From positions 6,882,001-6,946,000 of the forward strand of contig NZ_JAPEPZ010000001.1 of the NCBI RefSeq assembly GCF_026339875.1: a DNA stretch of 64,000 bases, read 5' to 3'. Source of the stretch: Streptomyces sp. NBC_01571 (GTDB lineage Bacteria; Actinomycetota; Actinomycetes; Streptomycetales; Streptomycetaceae). The notes below the pieces were generated by a model that was not told the origin of the DNA, searched no databases, and was given only the letters and a program-made list of their open reading frames with translations. The position numbers and the translations under genes are program-made. Within the stretch, counting starts at the first letter, position 1. The number at the start of each line of letters is the position of its first letter. Positions 35,047-44,146 of this stretch are shown here, one piece after another.

Positions 35047-35700
35047 ATGCAGTCCCAGGTGCGTGGCGGGACCAGATGGAAGCGGTTCGCCGTCGTGATG
35101 GTGCCCAGCGTGGCCGCCACGGCAGCGATAGGTGTGGCCCTCGCGCAGGGCGCTCTCGCCGCGTCGTTCAGTGTCTCCGGCCAGTCGTTCAAGGTGACGG
35201 CCGACTCGCTCAACGGCAAGGGTTTCTCGCAGTACGGTGCCATCGACGCGGGTTACACCCTCGATGGCAAGAAGACGGCTCACCCCGTCGCGGTGTCGGC
35301 GTTCAAGTCCGCGTCGATCACGAACATGTGTCAGTCCGTGGTCACCCCGAACATCCCGTTGCTCGGGTCGGTCAGCCTGATCCTCAGGGCCGGCGGACCG
35401 GGTCACGACGCGGTGCAGGCCGAGAACCTGTACATCGACGTCGAGGACCTCCAGGCCGATGCCACGTTCCACGGCATCGACATCGGCGTGGCCGCCGGTG
35501 ACACGGGTGCCGACAAGGGCGGCAAGGGCCCGGGCATGAAGGGCGGCGGCGAGCAGGCCAACCCCTACGGCTTCGCCCAGCAGGCGGAGTCCGCGGAGCT
35601 CACCGGCGTGAAGCAGACGGCGTGGGCGACCACCGCCGGCACGTTCAAGCTCAGTGGCCTGAAGATGTCGGTGTCTACGGGTACCAAGGAGTGCTACTAG
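35047..35700 (+). CDS. DUF6230 secreted protein
   Basis: A 217-residue protein exported by an N-terminal signal (WKRFAVVMVPSVAATAAIGVALAQGALA). The mature part is beta-rich (SFSVSGQSFKVTADSLNGKGF, HPVAVSAFKSASITNMCQSV, AENLYIDVEDLQADATFHGID). It belongs to the actinobacterial DUF6230 family, sometimes mis-named cholesterol esterase; no catalytic triad is evident. Two Cys (in NMCQS and KECY) could form a disulfide. AAGGAGG lies directly upstream. It is followed by DUF6114 and Ser/Pro-rich genes in a conserved order. Confidence 0.88.
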   Translation: MQSQVRGGTRWKRFAVVMVPSVAATAAIGVALAQGALAASFSVSGQSFKVTADSLNGKGFSQYGAIDAGYTLDGKKTAHPVAVSAFKSASITNMCQSVVTPNIPLLGSVSLILRAGGPGHDAVQAENLYIDVEDLQADATFHGIDIGVAAGDTGADKGGKGPGMKGGGEQANPYGFAQQAESAELTGVKQTAWATTAGTFKLSGLKMSVSTGTKECY

Positions 35701-35708
35701 GCACTCAG

Positions 35709-35747
35709 GGGGCGGGCGGGGGAGCCGGCAGCTGCCCCGCCCGCCCC
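35709..35747 (+). terminator. Terminator or attenuator hairpin between DUF6230 and DUF6114 genes
   Basis: A perfect 13-bp stem GGGGCGGGCGGGG / CCCCGCCCGCCCC with a 13-nt loop, 8 nt after the DUF6230 stop. It could make the first gene more abundantly expressed than the downstream two. Confidence 0.75.
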
Positions 35748-35805
35748 ACCTCTTTCCGCAGTATGTGAATTTCTCACAGCAAGCCGTTCCAGGGAGCCGT
35801 TTTCC

Positions 35806-36429
35806 ATGAGCGCCGAGTCACCCGGGCAGAGCGAGCACTATCTCCAAGTCTTCCGGCGGAACTTCCGGTCCTGGAGGGGCGAACGCCCGTTCTGGGCCGG
35901 CCTGTTCGTCCTGCTCGGCGGTTTCCCCATCGCCTACTTCCCGTACGCGCATCTCCAAGTCGGTCATCTGACGCTGGCGATGTCCACCACGGCCGGCGCC
36001 GGATCCCTGATCATCGGCGTGCTGCTCGGCGTCCTGGGCATCAGTCTCTGGTTCCAGCGGCACGTACGGACCTTCGCCGGAGTCGCGGCGATCCTGCTGG
36101 CCCTGGTGTCCATCCCGGTGGCCAACCTCGGCGGCTTCCTCATCGGCTTCCTGTTCGCACTGGTCGGCGGGTCGATGGCGGTCTCCTGGGCTCCGGGCGA
36201 CTCCGGCGAGGAGAAGCGCAGGTCGACGTACAAGAGCCAGGGTGGCGCCCCGAGCGCCTCCGACACCCCGAACACCCCGCACGCGCCGCAGGCCCCGGAA
36301 TTCACCGGCACCCCGGACGGCGCGGACAGCGTGGGCCCCACGGACGCCGGCGAGACGCGCCGCGAGCCGGGGGACCTGTCAGGAATGAGCTCCGCCAACG
36401 GGGCGAACGGGAGGCACAGTGCCGGCTGA
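35806..36429 (+). CDS. DUF6114 membrane protein
   Basis: A 207-residue protein with four hydrophobic helices (PFWAGLFVLLGGFPIAYF, STTAGAGSLIIGVLLGVLGISLWF, FAGVAAILLALVSIPVANL, GGFLIGFLFALVGGSMAVSW). A ~80-residue hydrophilic Ala/Pro/Thr/Gly tail follows. The family is always met with DUF6230 in actinomycetes and its function is unknown. The end overlaps the next gene by 11 nt. Confidence 0.88.
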   Translation: MSAESPGQSEHYLQVFRRNFRSWRGERPFWAGLFVLLGGFPIAYFPYAHLQVGHLTLAMSTTAGAGSLIIGVLLGVLGISLWFQRHVRTFAGVAAILLALVSIPVANLGGFLIGFLFALVGGSMAVSWAPGDSGEEKRRSTYKSQGGAPSASDTPNTPHAPQAPEFTGTPDGADSVGPTDAGETRREPGDLSGMSSANGANGRHSAG

Positions 36430-37741
36430 CGAGGCGACCCGCGGGACGGAAGCCGACGAGTCCCGGGTGAGAACCGGACCGCGCCACGCGGCCCCCAGGA
36501 AGCCCCTGTTCACCAGATTCCATGTTCCCGCGGGCAAAGCCGTGGCCATAGCGGCGATGCCGACGGCCGTCCTCATGGGCATGGGCTTCACCCCCACGCT
36601 CGCGCAGGCGGACGACCACTCGTCGTCCAAGAGCCTGACGGCGGACGAATACAAGAAGTGCGTCGAGGCCATGACCGGCTCCACGGACGGCAAGGACGCC
36701 TCGGCCGAGCCGACGCCCTCCGCCTCCTCCTCGGCGAGCTCCACCGCGTCTCCCGGCACGACGAAGCCGACCCCCTCGGCCAGCGCGTCCCCGGACAAGA
36801 CCTCTTCGTCGGATTCAGGTTCCGACGACAAGGCCGGGTCCGACCCGACGCCGTCCGCGAGCAAGCCGGCCCAGAGCAGCAGTGGCAGCGGAACCAGTGG
36901 TGACGGCAAGACCGCGACGACCCCGTCGGCCTCCGCGAACGGCGGCGGCCTGCTGGGCACCATCGGCGACGCGATCACGGGCGTCCTCACCGGCGGCAGT
37001 GACTCCACCGGGGATTCCACCCCCGCGCCGTCCGCCACCCCCTCCGCGTCCGCCTCGGCGAGCGCGACCGGGAGCACCACGGACAAGGGCGCGTCCGGCA
37101 CGCTCAAGGACACCACCGACAAGGTCACCGGCACGGTCGAGAAGGCCGTGAAGGACACGACCGACACGGCGACCAAGGCGGCCGAGGACACCACGAAGGC
37201 GGTCAAGGACGCCGCCGACGCGGCCACCTCGTCCCCCAGCCCGTCCGCGAGTTCCACCACGGACCCGTCGGACTGCCCGGTCGCCACGGACGCGGAGGGC
37301 GGGGTCGACAACTCCGTGCTGCTGCCCGACGACCCGTGGTACCTCAACGCCAGCTCGCTGCTGCTCAAGGGCGCCGACTACCAGGGCGTGGTGAAGGTGA
37401 AGACCGCGGGCGGCAAGATCAAGAGGGTCCTGAAGTACGTGATCTCCGACGGCACGGACATCGGTGACCTGCACCAGACGGTCAACGACGAGCAGGCCGG
37501 CAAGACGTACCACGTACAGGCGGGCAAGGGGACGACGTCCACCATCCGCGACGGCAAGACGGTCATGTACACGGAGAGCATCTCCGGGAACCTGCTCGGC
37601 CTGATACCGATCACGTTCGACCCGGACAATCCGCCGCCGCTGAACATCCCGCTGATCTACTTCACCAAGGTGAAGGTGGTGCAGGCCGGGCAGTTCGGCG
37701 GGACGCTGACCGTACCCGGGCTGCACCAGTACACCAGCTGA
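36419..37741 (+). CDS. Exported Ser/Thr/Pro-rich protein with conserved C-terminal domain
   Basis: A 440-residue protein. An N-terminal basic segment and hydrophobic signal (AVAIAAMPTAVLMGMGFTPTLAQA, cleaved about residue 62) lead into ~220 residues of low-complexity Ser/Thr/Asp/Lys linker. The last ~150 residues form a strand-rich domain (LLPDDPWYLNASSLLLKG, YHVQAGKGTTSTIRDGKTVMYTESI, FDPDNPPPLNIPLIYFTKVKVVQAGQ). The GTG start is preceded by GGGAGG and overlaps DUF6114, indicating coupling. It probably acts at the cell surface with DUF6230/DUF6114. The role is unknown. Confidence 0.82.
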   Translation: MPADEATRGTEADESRVRTGPRHAAPRKPLFTRFHVPAGKAVAIAAMPTAVLMGMGFTPTLAQADDHSSSKSLTADEYKKCVEAMTGSTDGKDASAEPTPSASSSASSTASPGTTKPTPSASASPDKTSSSDSGSDDKAGSDPTPSASKPAQSSSGSGTSGDGKTATTPSASANGGGLLGTIGDAITGVLTGGSDSTGDSTPAPSATPSASASASATGSTTDKGASGTLKDTTDKVTGTVEKAVKDTTDTATKAAEDTTKAVKDAADAATSSPSPSASSTTDPSDCPVATDAEGGVDNSVLLPDDPWYLNASSLLLKGADYQGVVKVKTAGGKIKRVLKYVISDGTDIGDLHQTVNDEQAGKTYHVQAGKGTTSTIRDGKTVMYTESISGNLLGLIPITFDPDNPPPLNIPLIYFTKVKVVQAGQFGGTLTVPGLHQYTS

Positions 37742-37803
37742 ACCGACCCCGGCCCGCGGGTCCTCGGACCCGCCCGCGAACCCTTCCGGGAGCCGCACAC
37801 ACC

Positions 37804-37834
37804 GAGGGCGCCCCCTGTCACAGGAGGCGCCCTC
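37804..37834. terminator. Bidirectional terminator between convergent genes
   Basis: GAGGGCGCC (37804–37812) pairs with GGCGCCCTC (37826–37834), with further CCTG/CAGG pairing inside. It lies between the Ser/Pro-rich gene and pyk. Confidence 0.75.
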
Positions 37835-37856
37835 AGTGGTGTGCGGGGACCGCGGG

Positions 37857-39290
37857 TCAGGCGGTGCGGCCGCTCTCGCCGAGGTGGTGCACCCGGACCA
37901 TGTTGGTGGTGCCGGGGACGCCGGGGGGCGAGCCGGCGGTCATGACGACGACGTCGCCGTCGTTGAACCGCTTGAGCTTCTGCAGCTCCTGGTCGACCAG
38001 GTCGACCATCTCGTCCGTGCTGTTGACGAACGGCACCACGTGGGACTCGACGCCCCAGCTCAGCGTCAGCTGGTTGCGGGTGCCCTCGTCCGTGGTGAAG
38101 GCCAGGATCGGCTGGGACGCGCGGTAGCGCGACAGCCGGCGCGCGGTGTCACCGGACTTGGTGAAGGCGACCAGGCCCTTGCCGCCGAGGAAGTCGGCGA
38201 TCTCGCAGGCGGCGCGGGCGACCGACCCGCCCTGCGTGCGCGGCTTCTTGCCGGGGACCAGGGGCTGCAGTCCCTTGGAGAGCAGCTCCTCCTCCGCCGC
38301 CACGACGATCTTCGACATCGTCTTGACCGTCTCGATCGGGTACGCGCCCACGGACGACTCGGCGGACAGCATGACCGCGTCGGCGCCGTCGAGGATCGCG
38401 TTGGCCACGTCCGACGCCTCGGCGCGGGTCGGGCGCGAGTTGGTGATCATCGACTCCATCATCTGGGTCGCGACGATCACCGGCTTGGCGTTGCGGCGGC
38501 AGAGCTCCACGAGGCGCTTCTGCACCATCGGGACCTTCTCCAGCGGGTACTCGACGGCCAGGTCGCCACGGGCCACCATGACGGCGTCGAACGCCGCGAC
38601 GACGGCGTCCATGTTGGCGACCGCCTGCGGCTTCTCCACCTTGGCGATGACGGGGACGCGGCGGCCCTCCTCGTCCATCACCTTGTGGACGTCGTTCACG
38701 TCGTCGGCGTCACGCACGAAGGAGAGCGCGACCATGTCGCAGCCCATCCGCAGGGCGAAGCGCAGGTCCTCGACGTCCTTCTCGGACAGCGCCGGTACGT
38801 TCACGGCGGTGCCGGGCAGGTTGATGCCCTTGTGGTCCGAGATCACGCCGCCCTCGATGACGACCGTCTTGACCTGGGGGCCCGCCACCTCGACGACCTT
38901 CAGCTCGACGTTGCCGTCGTTGATGAGGATCTGGTCGCCCTTGGAGACGTCGCCCGGCAGGCCCTTGTAGGTCGTGCCGCAGATCTGCTTGTCGCCGGGC
39001 ACGTCCTCGGTGGTGATGGTGAACTCGTCACCGCGCACCAGCTCGACGGGTCCCTCGGCGAAGGTCTCCAGGCGGATCTTCGGGCCCTGCAGGTCGGCGA
39101 GGACACCGATCGCCCTGCCGGTCTCGGCCGAGGCGGCCCGGACGCGGTCGTAGCGGCCCTGGTGCTCGGCGTGCGAGCCGTGGCTGAAGTTGAAGCGGGC
39201 CACGTTCATGCCGGCTTCGATCAGCGCGACGAGCTGCTCGTGGGAGTCGACCGCGGGGCCGAGAGTACAGACGATTTTCGAACGGCGCAT
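37857..39290 (-). CDS. pyk: Pyruvate kinase
   Basis: A 477-residue enzyme that makes pyruvate and ATP from phosphoenolpyruvate and ADP. N-terminal RRSKIVCTLGPAVDS and FNFSHGSH carry substrate and K+ site residues. The barrel signature is MVARGDLAVEYP, followed by KPVIVATQMMESM and the C-terminal allosteric domain. The length is normal. It lies just downstream of ackA on the same strand (73 nt apart), followed by a bidirectional terminator. Confidence 0.97.
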   Translation of the reverse strand: MRRSKIVCTLGPAVDSHEQLVALIEAGMNVARFNFSHGSHAEHQGRYDRVRAASAETGRAIGVLADLQGPKIRLETFAEGPVELVRGDEFTITTEDVPGDKQICGTTYKGLPGDVSKGDQILINDGNVELKVVEVAGPQVKTVVIEGGVISDHKGINLPGTAVNVPALSEKDVEDLRFALRMGCDMVALSFVRDADDVNDVHKVMDEEGRRVPVIAKVEKPQAVANMDAVVAAFDAVMVARGDLAVEYPLEKVPMVQKRLVELCRRNAKPVIVATQMMESMITNSRPTRAEASDVANAILDGADAVMLSAESSVGAYPIETVKTMSKIVVAAEEELLSKGLQPLVPGKKPRTQGGSVARAACEIADFLGGKGLVAFTKSGDTARRLSRYRASQPILAFTTDEGTRNQLTLSWGVESHVVPFVNSTDEMVDLVDQELQKLKRFNDGDVVVMTAGSPPGVPGTTNMVRVHHLGESGRTA

Positions 39291-39363
39291 GGGGCGATCC
39301 TATCGGTTTGTTTCGCTACGGAATATTCCGTCTGGCGGAAGATACAAAGGGGCGCGATGCCGC

Positions 39364-40581
39364 TCAGGTGAGGTCGTGGGACGCGCCCACGAGTGCGTAG
39401 GTCTGCGTGGCGATCTCCAGTTCCTCGTCGGTCGGCACCACGGCGACCGCGACCCGTGCGCCCTCGGGGGAGACGATTCTGGCCCCGTCCCCTCGAGCCG
39501 CGTTCAGGCCGGCGTCGACCGCCAGGCCGAGCCCCTCCAGACCGGCGACCGCGGCCTCGCGCACCGCGGCGGCGTTCTCGCCGACCCCCGCGGTGAAGGC
39601 GATCGCGTCCACCCGGCCCAGTACCGCGTAATAGGCGCCGATGTACTTCTTCAGGCGGTGGATGTAGATGTCGAAGGCGAGCCGCGCCTGCTCGTCACCC
39701 TCGTCGACACGGCGTCGGATCTCCCGCATGTCGTTGTCGCCGCACAGACCGATCAGGCCGCTCTTCTTGTTGAGCAAAGTGTCGATCTCGTCCGTGGACA
39801 TCCCGCCAACGCGCGCCAAATGGAAGATGACCGCGGGATCCACGTCACCGGACCGCGTCCCCATGACGAGCCCCTCCAGCGGCGTGAGCCCCATGGAGGT
39901 GTCCACGCAACGGCCCTCGCGCACGGCGGAGGCGGAGGCCCCGTTGCCGAGGTGCAGCACGATGACGTTCACGTCCCCCGGCGCCTTGCCGAGGAGCTTC
40001 GCGGTCTCCCGGGACACGTAGGCGTGCGAGGTGCCGTGGAAGCCGTAGCGCCGGATGCGGTACTCGTCGGCGGTGCTCACGTCGATCGCGTAGCGCGCGG
40101 CCGACTCCGGCATGGTGGTGTGGAAGGCGGTGTCGAACACGGCGACCTGGGGAAGGTCGGGGCGCAGCGACCGGGCCGTACGGATACCCGTCAGGTTCGC
40201 CGGGTTGTGCAGCGGGGCGACCGGGATCAGCCGCTCGATCTCCGCGATCACGGCGTCGTCGACGATCACCGGTTCGGTGAAGGAACTCCCGCCGTGCACG
40301 ACCCGGTGGCCGATCGCGGCCAGATCGGGGGAGTCCAGGCCGAGCCCGTCCCGGCCGAGCTCCTCGGAGACGGCCTTGAGGGCGGCGGCGTGGTCGGCGA
40401 CGGGGCCGGTCGTCTCCCGGGTCTCGCCCGTGGTGAGCGCCGTGTGCTTCAGCCGGGACGTCCGCTCGCCGATGCGTTCGACGAAGCCCGTGGCGAGGCG
40501 GCTGCTGTCGCGCATGTCGAGGAGCTGGTACTTCAGCGACGAGGAGCCGGAGTTGAGGACGAGGACACGGGTGGCGGTCAC
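39364..40581 (-). CDS. ackA: Acetate kinase
   Basis: A 405-residue ASKHA-fold kinase that interconverts acetyl phosphate/ADP and acetate/ATP. Signatures are VLVLNSGSSSLKYQLLD, IGHRVVHGG, RRYGFHGTSHAYV and AFTAGVGEN. The GTG at 40581 begins directly at the conserved first strand (VTATRVLVLNSGSS). It is 95 nt downstream of pta, forming the usual pta–ackA pair for acetate overflow and acetate activation. Confidence 0.97.
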   Translation of the reverse strand: MTATRVLVLNSGSSSLKYQLLDMRDSSRLATGFVERIGERTSRLKHTALTTGETRETTGPVADHAAALKAVSEELGRDGLGLDSPDLAAIGHRVVHGGSSFTEPVIVDDAVIAEIERLIPVAPLHNPANLTGIRTARSLRPDLPQVAVFDTAFHTTMPESAARYAIDVSTADEYRIRRYGFHGTSHAYVSRETAKLLGKAPGDVNVIVLHLGNGASASAVREGRCVDTSMGLTPLEGLVMGTRSGDVDPAVIFHLARVGGMSTDEIDTLLNKKSGLIGLCGDNDMREIRRRVDEGDEQARLAFDIYIHRLKKYIGAYYAVLGRVDAIAFTAGVGENAAAVREAAVAGLEGLGLAVDAGLNAARGDGARIVSPEGARVAVAVVPTDEELEIATQTYALVGASHDLT

Positions 40582-40676
40582 TGCGGGGATGCCTTCTGGG
40601 TCGGGTTCGCGGTCGTCGTGGGGGCCGGACGCCGGGCCGGTGCTCGCGGGCCGGCCCGACCCGCCCGGTGCGGCGG

Positions 40677-42755
40677 TCATCCGGCGGCCGGGGTCTGGGC
40701 CTGGATCGCCGTGATGGCGACCGTGTTGACGATGTCCTGCACGAGCGCGCCGCGGGAGAGGTCGTTGACGGGCTTGCGCAGGCCCTGCAGGACCGGGCCG
40801 ACCGCGATCGCGCCCGCCGAGCGCTGCACGGCCTTGTAGGTGTTGTTGCCGGTGTTGAGGTCCGGGAAGATCAGCACGGACGCCTGTCCCGCGACGTCGG
40901 AGTCGGGCAGCTTGGTCGCCGCGACGGAGGGTTCGACGGCGGCGTCGTACTGGATCGGTCCCTCGATCTTCAGGTCGTCGCGCCGCAGCCGTACCAGATC
41001 CGTGGCCTCGCGCACCTTGTCGACGTCGGCGCCCGATCCGGACGTGCCCGTCGAGTACGACAGCATCGCGATCCTCGGCTCCACCCCGAACTGCTCGGCG
41101 GTGGCCGCCGACTGGATGGCGATGTCGCACAGCTGCTCGGCGTTCGGGTCGGGGTTCACGGCGCAGTCGCCGTAGACGAGGACCTTCTCGGCGAGGCACA
41201 TGAAGAAGACCGACGACACGATCTTCGTGTCCGCCTTGGTCTTGATGATCTCGAAGGCGGGCCGGATCGTGGCGGCGGTGGAGTGCACGGAGCCGGACAC
41301 CATGCCGTCGGCCAGCCCCTCCTCCACCATCAGCGTCCCGAAGTAGTTCACGTCCGCGACGACGTCGTACGCGAGCTCGACCGTGACGCCCCGGTGGGCG
41401 CGGAGGGCGGCGTACCTCTCGGCGAAGCGGCCGCGCAGCTCGGAGGTCACCGGGTCGACGAGCCGGCAGCCGGCCAGGTCGATGCCGAGATCGGCGGCCT
41501 TCTTCCGGATCTGGTCCACCGGCCCGAGCAGCGTCAGGTCGCACACGCGGCGGCGCAGCAGTACCTCGGCCGCGTGCAGGACGCGTGTCTCGGTCCCCTC
41601 GGGAAGCACCACCCGCCGCCGGTCGGAGCGGGCCTGTTCGAGGAGCTTGTGCTCGAACATCATGGGGGTCACGCGGTCGCTGCTCGGCGCGGAGACGCGC
41701 CTGAGCAGATCGGCGGTGTCCACGTACCGCTCGAAGAGACCGAGCGCGGTCTCCGCCTTGCGGGGCGTGGCGGCGTTCAGCTTCCCCTCCAGGGAGAAGA
41801 GTTCGGCCGCGGTGGGGAAGGAGGTCCCGGCGACCGAGATCACCGGGGTGCCGGGGGCGAGGCGGGCGGCGAGCGTGAGGACCTCGTCATTGGGCCGCTC
41901 GTTCAGGGTGAGCAGGATTCCGGCTATGGGCGGGGTGCCCGCGCTGTGCGCGGCGAGCGCGCCGACGACCAGGTCGGCGCGGTCCCCGGGGGTGACCACC
42001 AGGCAGCCCGGGGTGAGGGCGTTGAGGAAGTTCGGCAGCATGGCGCCGCCGAAGACGAAGTCGAGCGCGTCACGGGCGAGTCCCGCGTCGTCGCCGAGGA
42101 GCACCTTGCCGTCGAGGGCGTGGGTGATCTGGGCGACGGTGGGCGCGGAGAGCGCGGGCTCGTCCGGGAGGACGTAACACGGAACGGGGAGACGGGAGTC
42201 GAGCCGCTCGCCGAGCCCGGCGCGGTCGGCCGGGGCCACCCGGTTCACGACCATGGCGAGCACGTCGCAGCCGAGGCCGTCGTAGGCGCGGTACGCGTTG
42301 CGTGTCTCGGCGCGCACGGACTCGGCGGTCTGCCCGCGGCCGCCGACGACGGGGATCACGGAGGCGCCGAACTCGTTCGCCAGCCGCGCGTTCAGCGACA
42401 GCTCGTCCGGGAACTGGGTGTCGGCGTAGTCGGTGCCCAGGACCAGGACGACGTCGTAGTCGCGCGCGACCAGGTGGAAGCGGTCGACGAGGGTGGAGAC
42501 CAGTTCGTCCGTGCCCTGCTCGGCCTGGAGCGCGGACGCCTCGTGGTAGTCCATGCCGTAGACGGTCGCCGGGTCCTGGGTGAGCCGGTAGCGGGCGCGC
42601 AGCAGTTCGAAGAGCCGGTCGGGGCCGTCGTGGACGAGTGGGCGGAAGACGCCCACCCGGTCGACCTGGCGGGTCAGGAGCTCCATGACGCCCAGCTCGA
42701 CCACCTGGCGGCCGTCGCCGCGATCGATCCCGGTCACGTAGACACTGCGGGTCAC
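40677..42755 (-). CDS. pta: Phosphate acetyltransferase (long form)
   Basis: A 692-residue enzyme that converts acetyl-CoA and phosphate to acetyl phosphate. The N-terminal P-loop-like domain (SVYVTGIDRGDGRQVVELG) and central DRTGG-type domain are the long regulatory form. The C-terminal catalytic domain begins MMFEHKLLEQARSDRRRVVLPEG and includes SYSTGTSGSGADVDKV and FPDLNTGNNTYKAVQRS. The N-terminal motif is RGDGR rather than the strict GKT-type P-loop, so nucleotide binding is uncertain. The GTG at 42755 is the conserved start. Confidence 0.96.
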   Translation of the reverse strand: MTRSVYVTGIDRGDGRQVVELGVMELLTRQVDRVGVFRPLVHDGPDRLFELLRARYRLTQDPATVYGMDYHEASALQAEQGTDELVSTLVDRFHLVARDYDVVLVLGTDYADTQFPDELSLNARLANEFGASVIPVVGGRGQTAESVRAETRNAYRAYDGLGCDVLAMVVNRVAPADRAGLGERLDSRLPVPCYVLPDEPALSAPTVAQITHALDGKVLLGDDAGLARDALDFVFGGAMLPNFLNALTPGCLVVTPGDRADLVVGALAAHSAGTPPIAGILLTLNERPNDEVLTLAARLAPGTPVISVAGTSFPTAAELFSLEGKLNAATPRKAETALGLFERYVDTADLLRRVSAPSSDRVTPMMFEHKLLEQARSDRRRVVLPEGTETRVLHAAEVLLRRRVCDLTLLGPVDQIRKKAADLGIDLAGCRLVDPVTSELRGRFAERYAALRAHRGVTVELAYDVVADVNYFGTLMVEEGLADGMVSGSVHSTAATIRPAFEIIKTKADTKIVSSVFFMCLAEKVLVYGDCAVNPDPNAEQLCDIAIQSAATAEQFGVEPRIAMLSYSTGTSGSGADVDKVREATDLVRLRRDDLKIEGPIQYDAAVEPSVAATKLPDSDVAGQASVLIFPDLNTGNNTYKAVQRSAGAIAVGPVLQGLRKPVNDLSRGALVQDIVNTVAITAIQAQTPAAG

Positions 42756-43120
42756 GCGTGCTCTCCATCCATGGCGTGGGGTGTTCGGTGACGTGAGGTG
42801 TTCTGTCGGGTCTCGTGGCTCGTGTGCCGTTTTCGGGCTCGGGAAAGGGCCCACCGGGGTGGGCGGAACCCTCTTGACAATACCCCCGCGGGTGGATAAG
42901 GCGCCCGTCAGGTCGGACTTCCCGGCGAGGTCCGACGGAGGTCCGGAGAAGGTCTGACAGAGGCCTGACCGAGCCTGACCGGGCCCTGACCGGGAACGGG
43001 TCGAGAATGTCACCCGGGGTGCCGCGGCGGAGGGCTTCGGGCGAATCGGCGACGGTCCTGGGGTCATGAAACAATCGGATCGGCTCACACGAACCAGCAG
43101 CGAGCAGGAGACACAGCACG
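42756..43120. promoter_or_regulatory. Divergent promoter region of pta–ackA–pyk and pfkA
   Basis: A 365-nt spacer without a gene. On the plus strand TTGACA (42874–42879) is followed 16 nt later by ATAAGG, a moderate promoter candidate though far (about 220 nt) from pfkA. Between 42955 and 42995 there are four loose direct repeats of CCTGACCG/TCTGACAG type that may be a regulator site. The pta promoter was not identified. Confidence 0.5.
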
Positions 43121-44146
43121 ATGCGTATCGGAGTTCTCACCGCAGGCGGCGACTGTCCGGGCCTGAACGCAGTGATCCGGTCGGTCGTGCACCGAGCGGT
43201 CACCACCTTCGGAGACGAGGTCATCGGATTCGAGGACGGGTACGCGGGGCTGCTCGACGGCCGCTACCGCACCCTCGACCTGAACGACGTCGGCGGCATC
43301 CTCGCCCTCGGCGGCACCATCCTCGGCTCCTCGCGGCTGCAGCGCGACCGGCTCCGTGAGGCCTGCGAGAACGCGCAGGACATGGCGCGCGAGTTCGGTA
43401 TCGACGTGCTGATCCCGATCGGCGGCGAGGGCACGCTGACGGCGGCGCGGATGCTGTCGGACGCGGGCCTGCCGGTGGTCGGCGTCCCGAAGACGATCGA
43501 CAACGACATCTCCTCGACGGACCGCACCTTCGGCTTCGACACCGCGGTGGGCGTGGCCACGGAGGCCATGGACCGCCTGAAGACGACCGCGGAGTCGCAC
43601 CAGCGTGTGATGGTCGTCGAGGTCATGGGCCGGCACGCGGGCTGGATCGCCCTGGAGTCCGGCATGGCCGCCGGTGCGCACGGCATCTGCCTGCCCGAGC
43701 GCCCCTTCGACCCGGCCGACGTCGTCGCGATGGTCGAGGAGCGTTTCGCGCGCGGCAAGAAGTTCGCGGTCATCTGTGTCGCCGAGGGCGCCCACCCCGT
43801 CGAGGGCAGCATGGACTACGGCCATGGCGCGATCGACCAGTTCGGCCACGAGCGCTTCCAGGGCATCGGCACGGCGCTGGCGTACGAGCTGGAGCGGCGC
43901 CTCGGCAAGGAGGCCAAGCCGGTGATCCTCGGTCATGTGCAGCGGGGCGGCACCCCGACCGCCTACGACCGGGTCCTGGCGACGCGGTTCGGATGGCACG
44001 CGGTGGAGGCCGCCCACCGTGGTGACTTCGGCCGGATGACGGCGCTGCGCGGCACCGATGTGCTCATGGTGCCGCTCGCGGAGGCCGTGACGGAGCTGAA
44101 GACGGTCCCGAAGGACCGGATGGACGAGGCGGAGTCGGTCTTCTAG
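43121..44146 (+). CDS. pfkA: 6-phosphofructokinase (group III, ATP type predicted)
   Basis: A 341-residue enzyme that phosphorylates fructose 6-phosphate. The nucleotide loop is IGGEGTLTAARM; Gly at the GGEG position favours ATP over pyrophosphate. The next motif is PKTIDNDIS, with the Lys typical of PPi enzymes and of actinobacterial group III PFKs. The catalytic loop Asp, MGRHAGWIAL and HVQRGGTPTAYDR are all present. The ATG is preceded by GCAGGAGA. It is divergent from pta–ackA–pyk. Confidence 0.95.
   Translation: MRIGVLTAGGDCPGLNAVIRSVVHRAVTTFGDEVIGFEDGYAGLLDGRYRTLDLNDVGGILALGGTILGSSRLQRDRLREACENAQDMAREFGIDVLIPIGGEGTLTAARMLSDAGLPVVGVPKTIDNDISSTDRTFGFDTAVGVATEAMDRLKTTAESHQRVMVVEVMGRHAGWIALESGMAAGAHGICLPERPFDPADVVAMVEERFARGKKFAVICVAEGAHPVEGSMDYGHGAIDQFGHERFQGIGTALAYELERRLGKEAKPVILGHVQRGGTPTAYDRVLATRFGWHAVEAAHRGDFGRMTALRGTDVLMVPLAEAVTELKTVPKDRMDEAESVF

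Noticed and set aside
43121..44146. PPi-dependent phosphofructokinase
   Set aside because: The GGEG motif has Gly rather than Asp at the position that excludes ATP; Lys in PKTIDND alone is usual in actinobacterial ATP enzymes.
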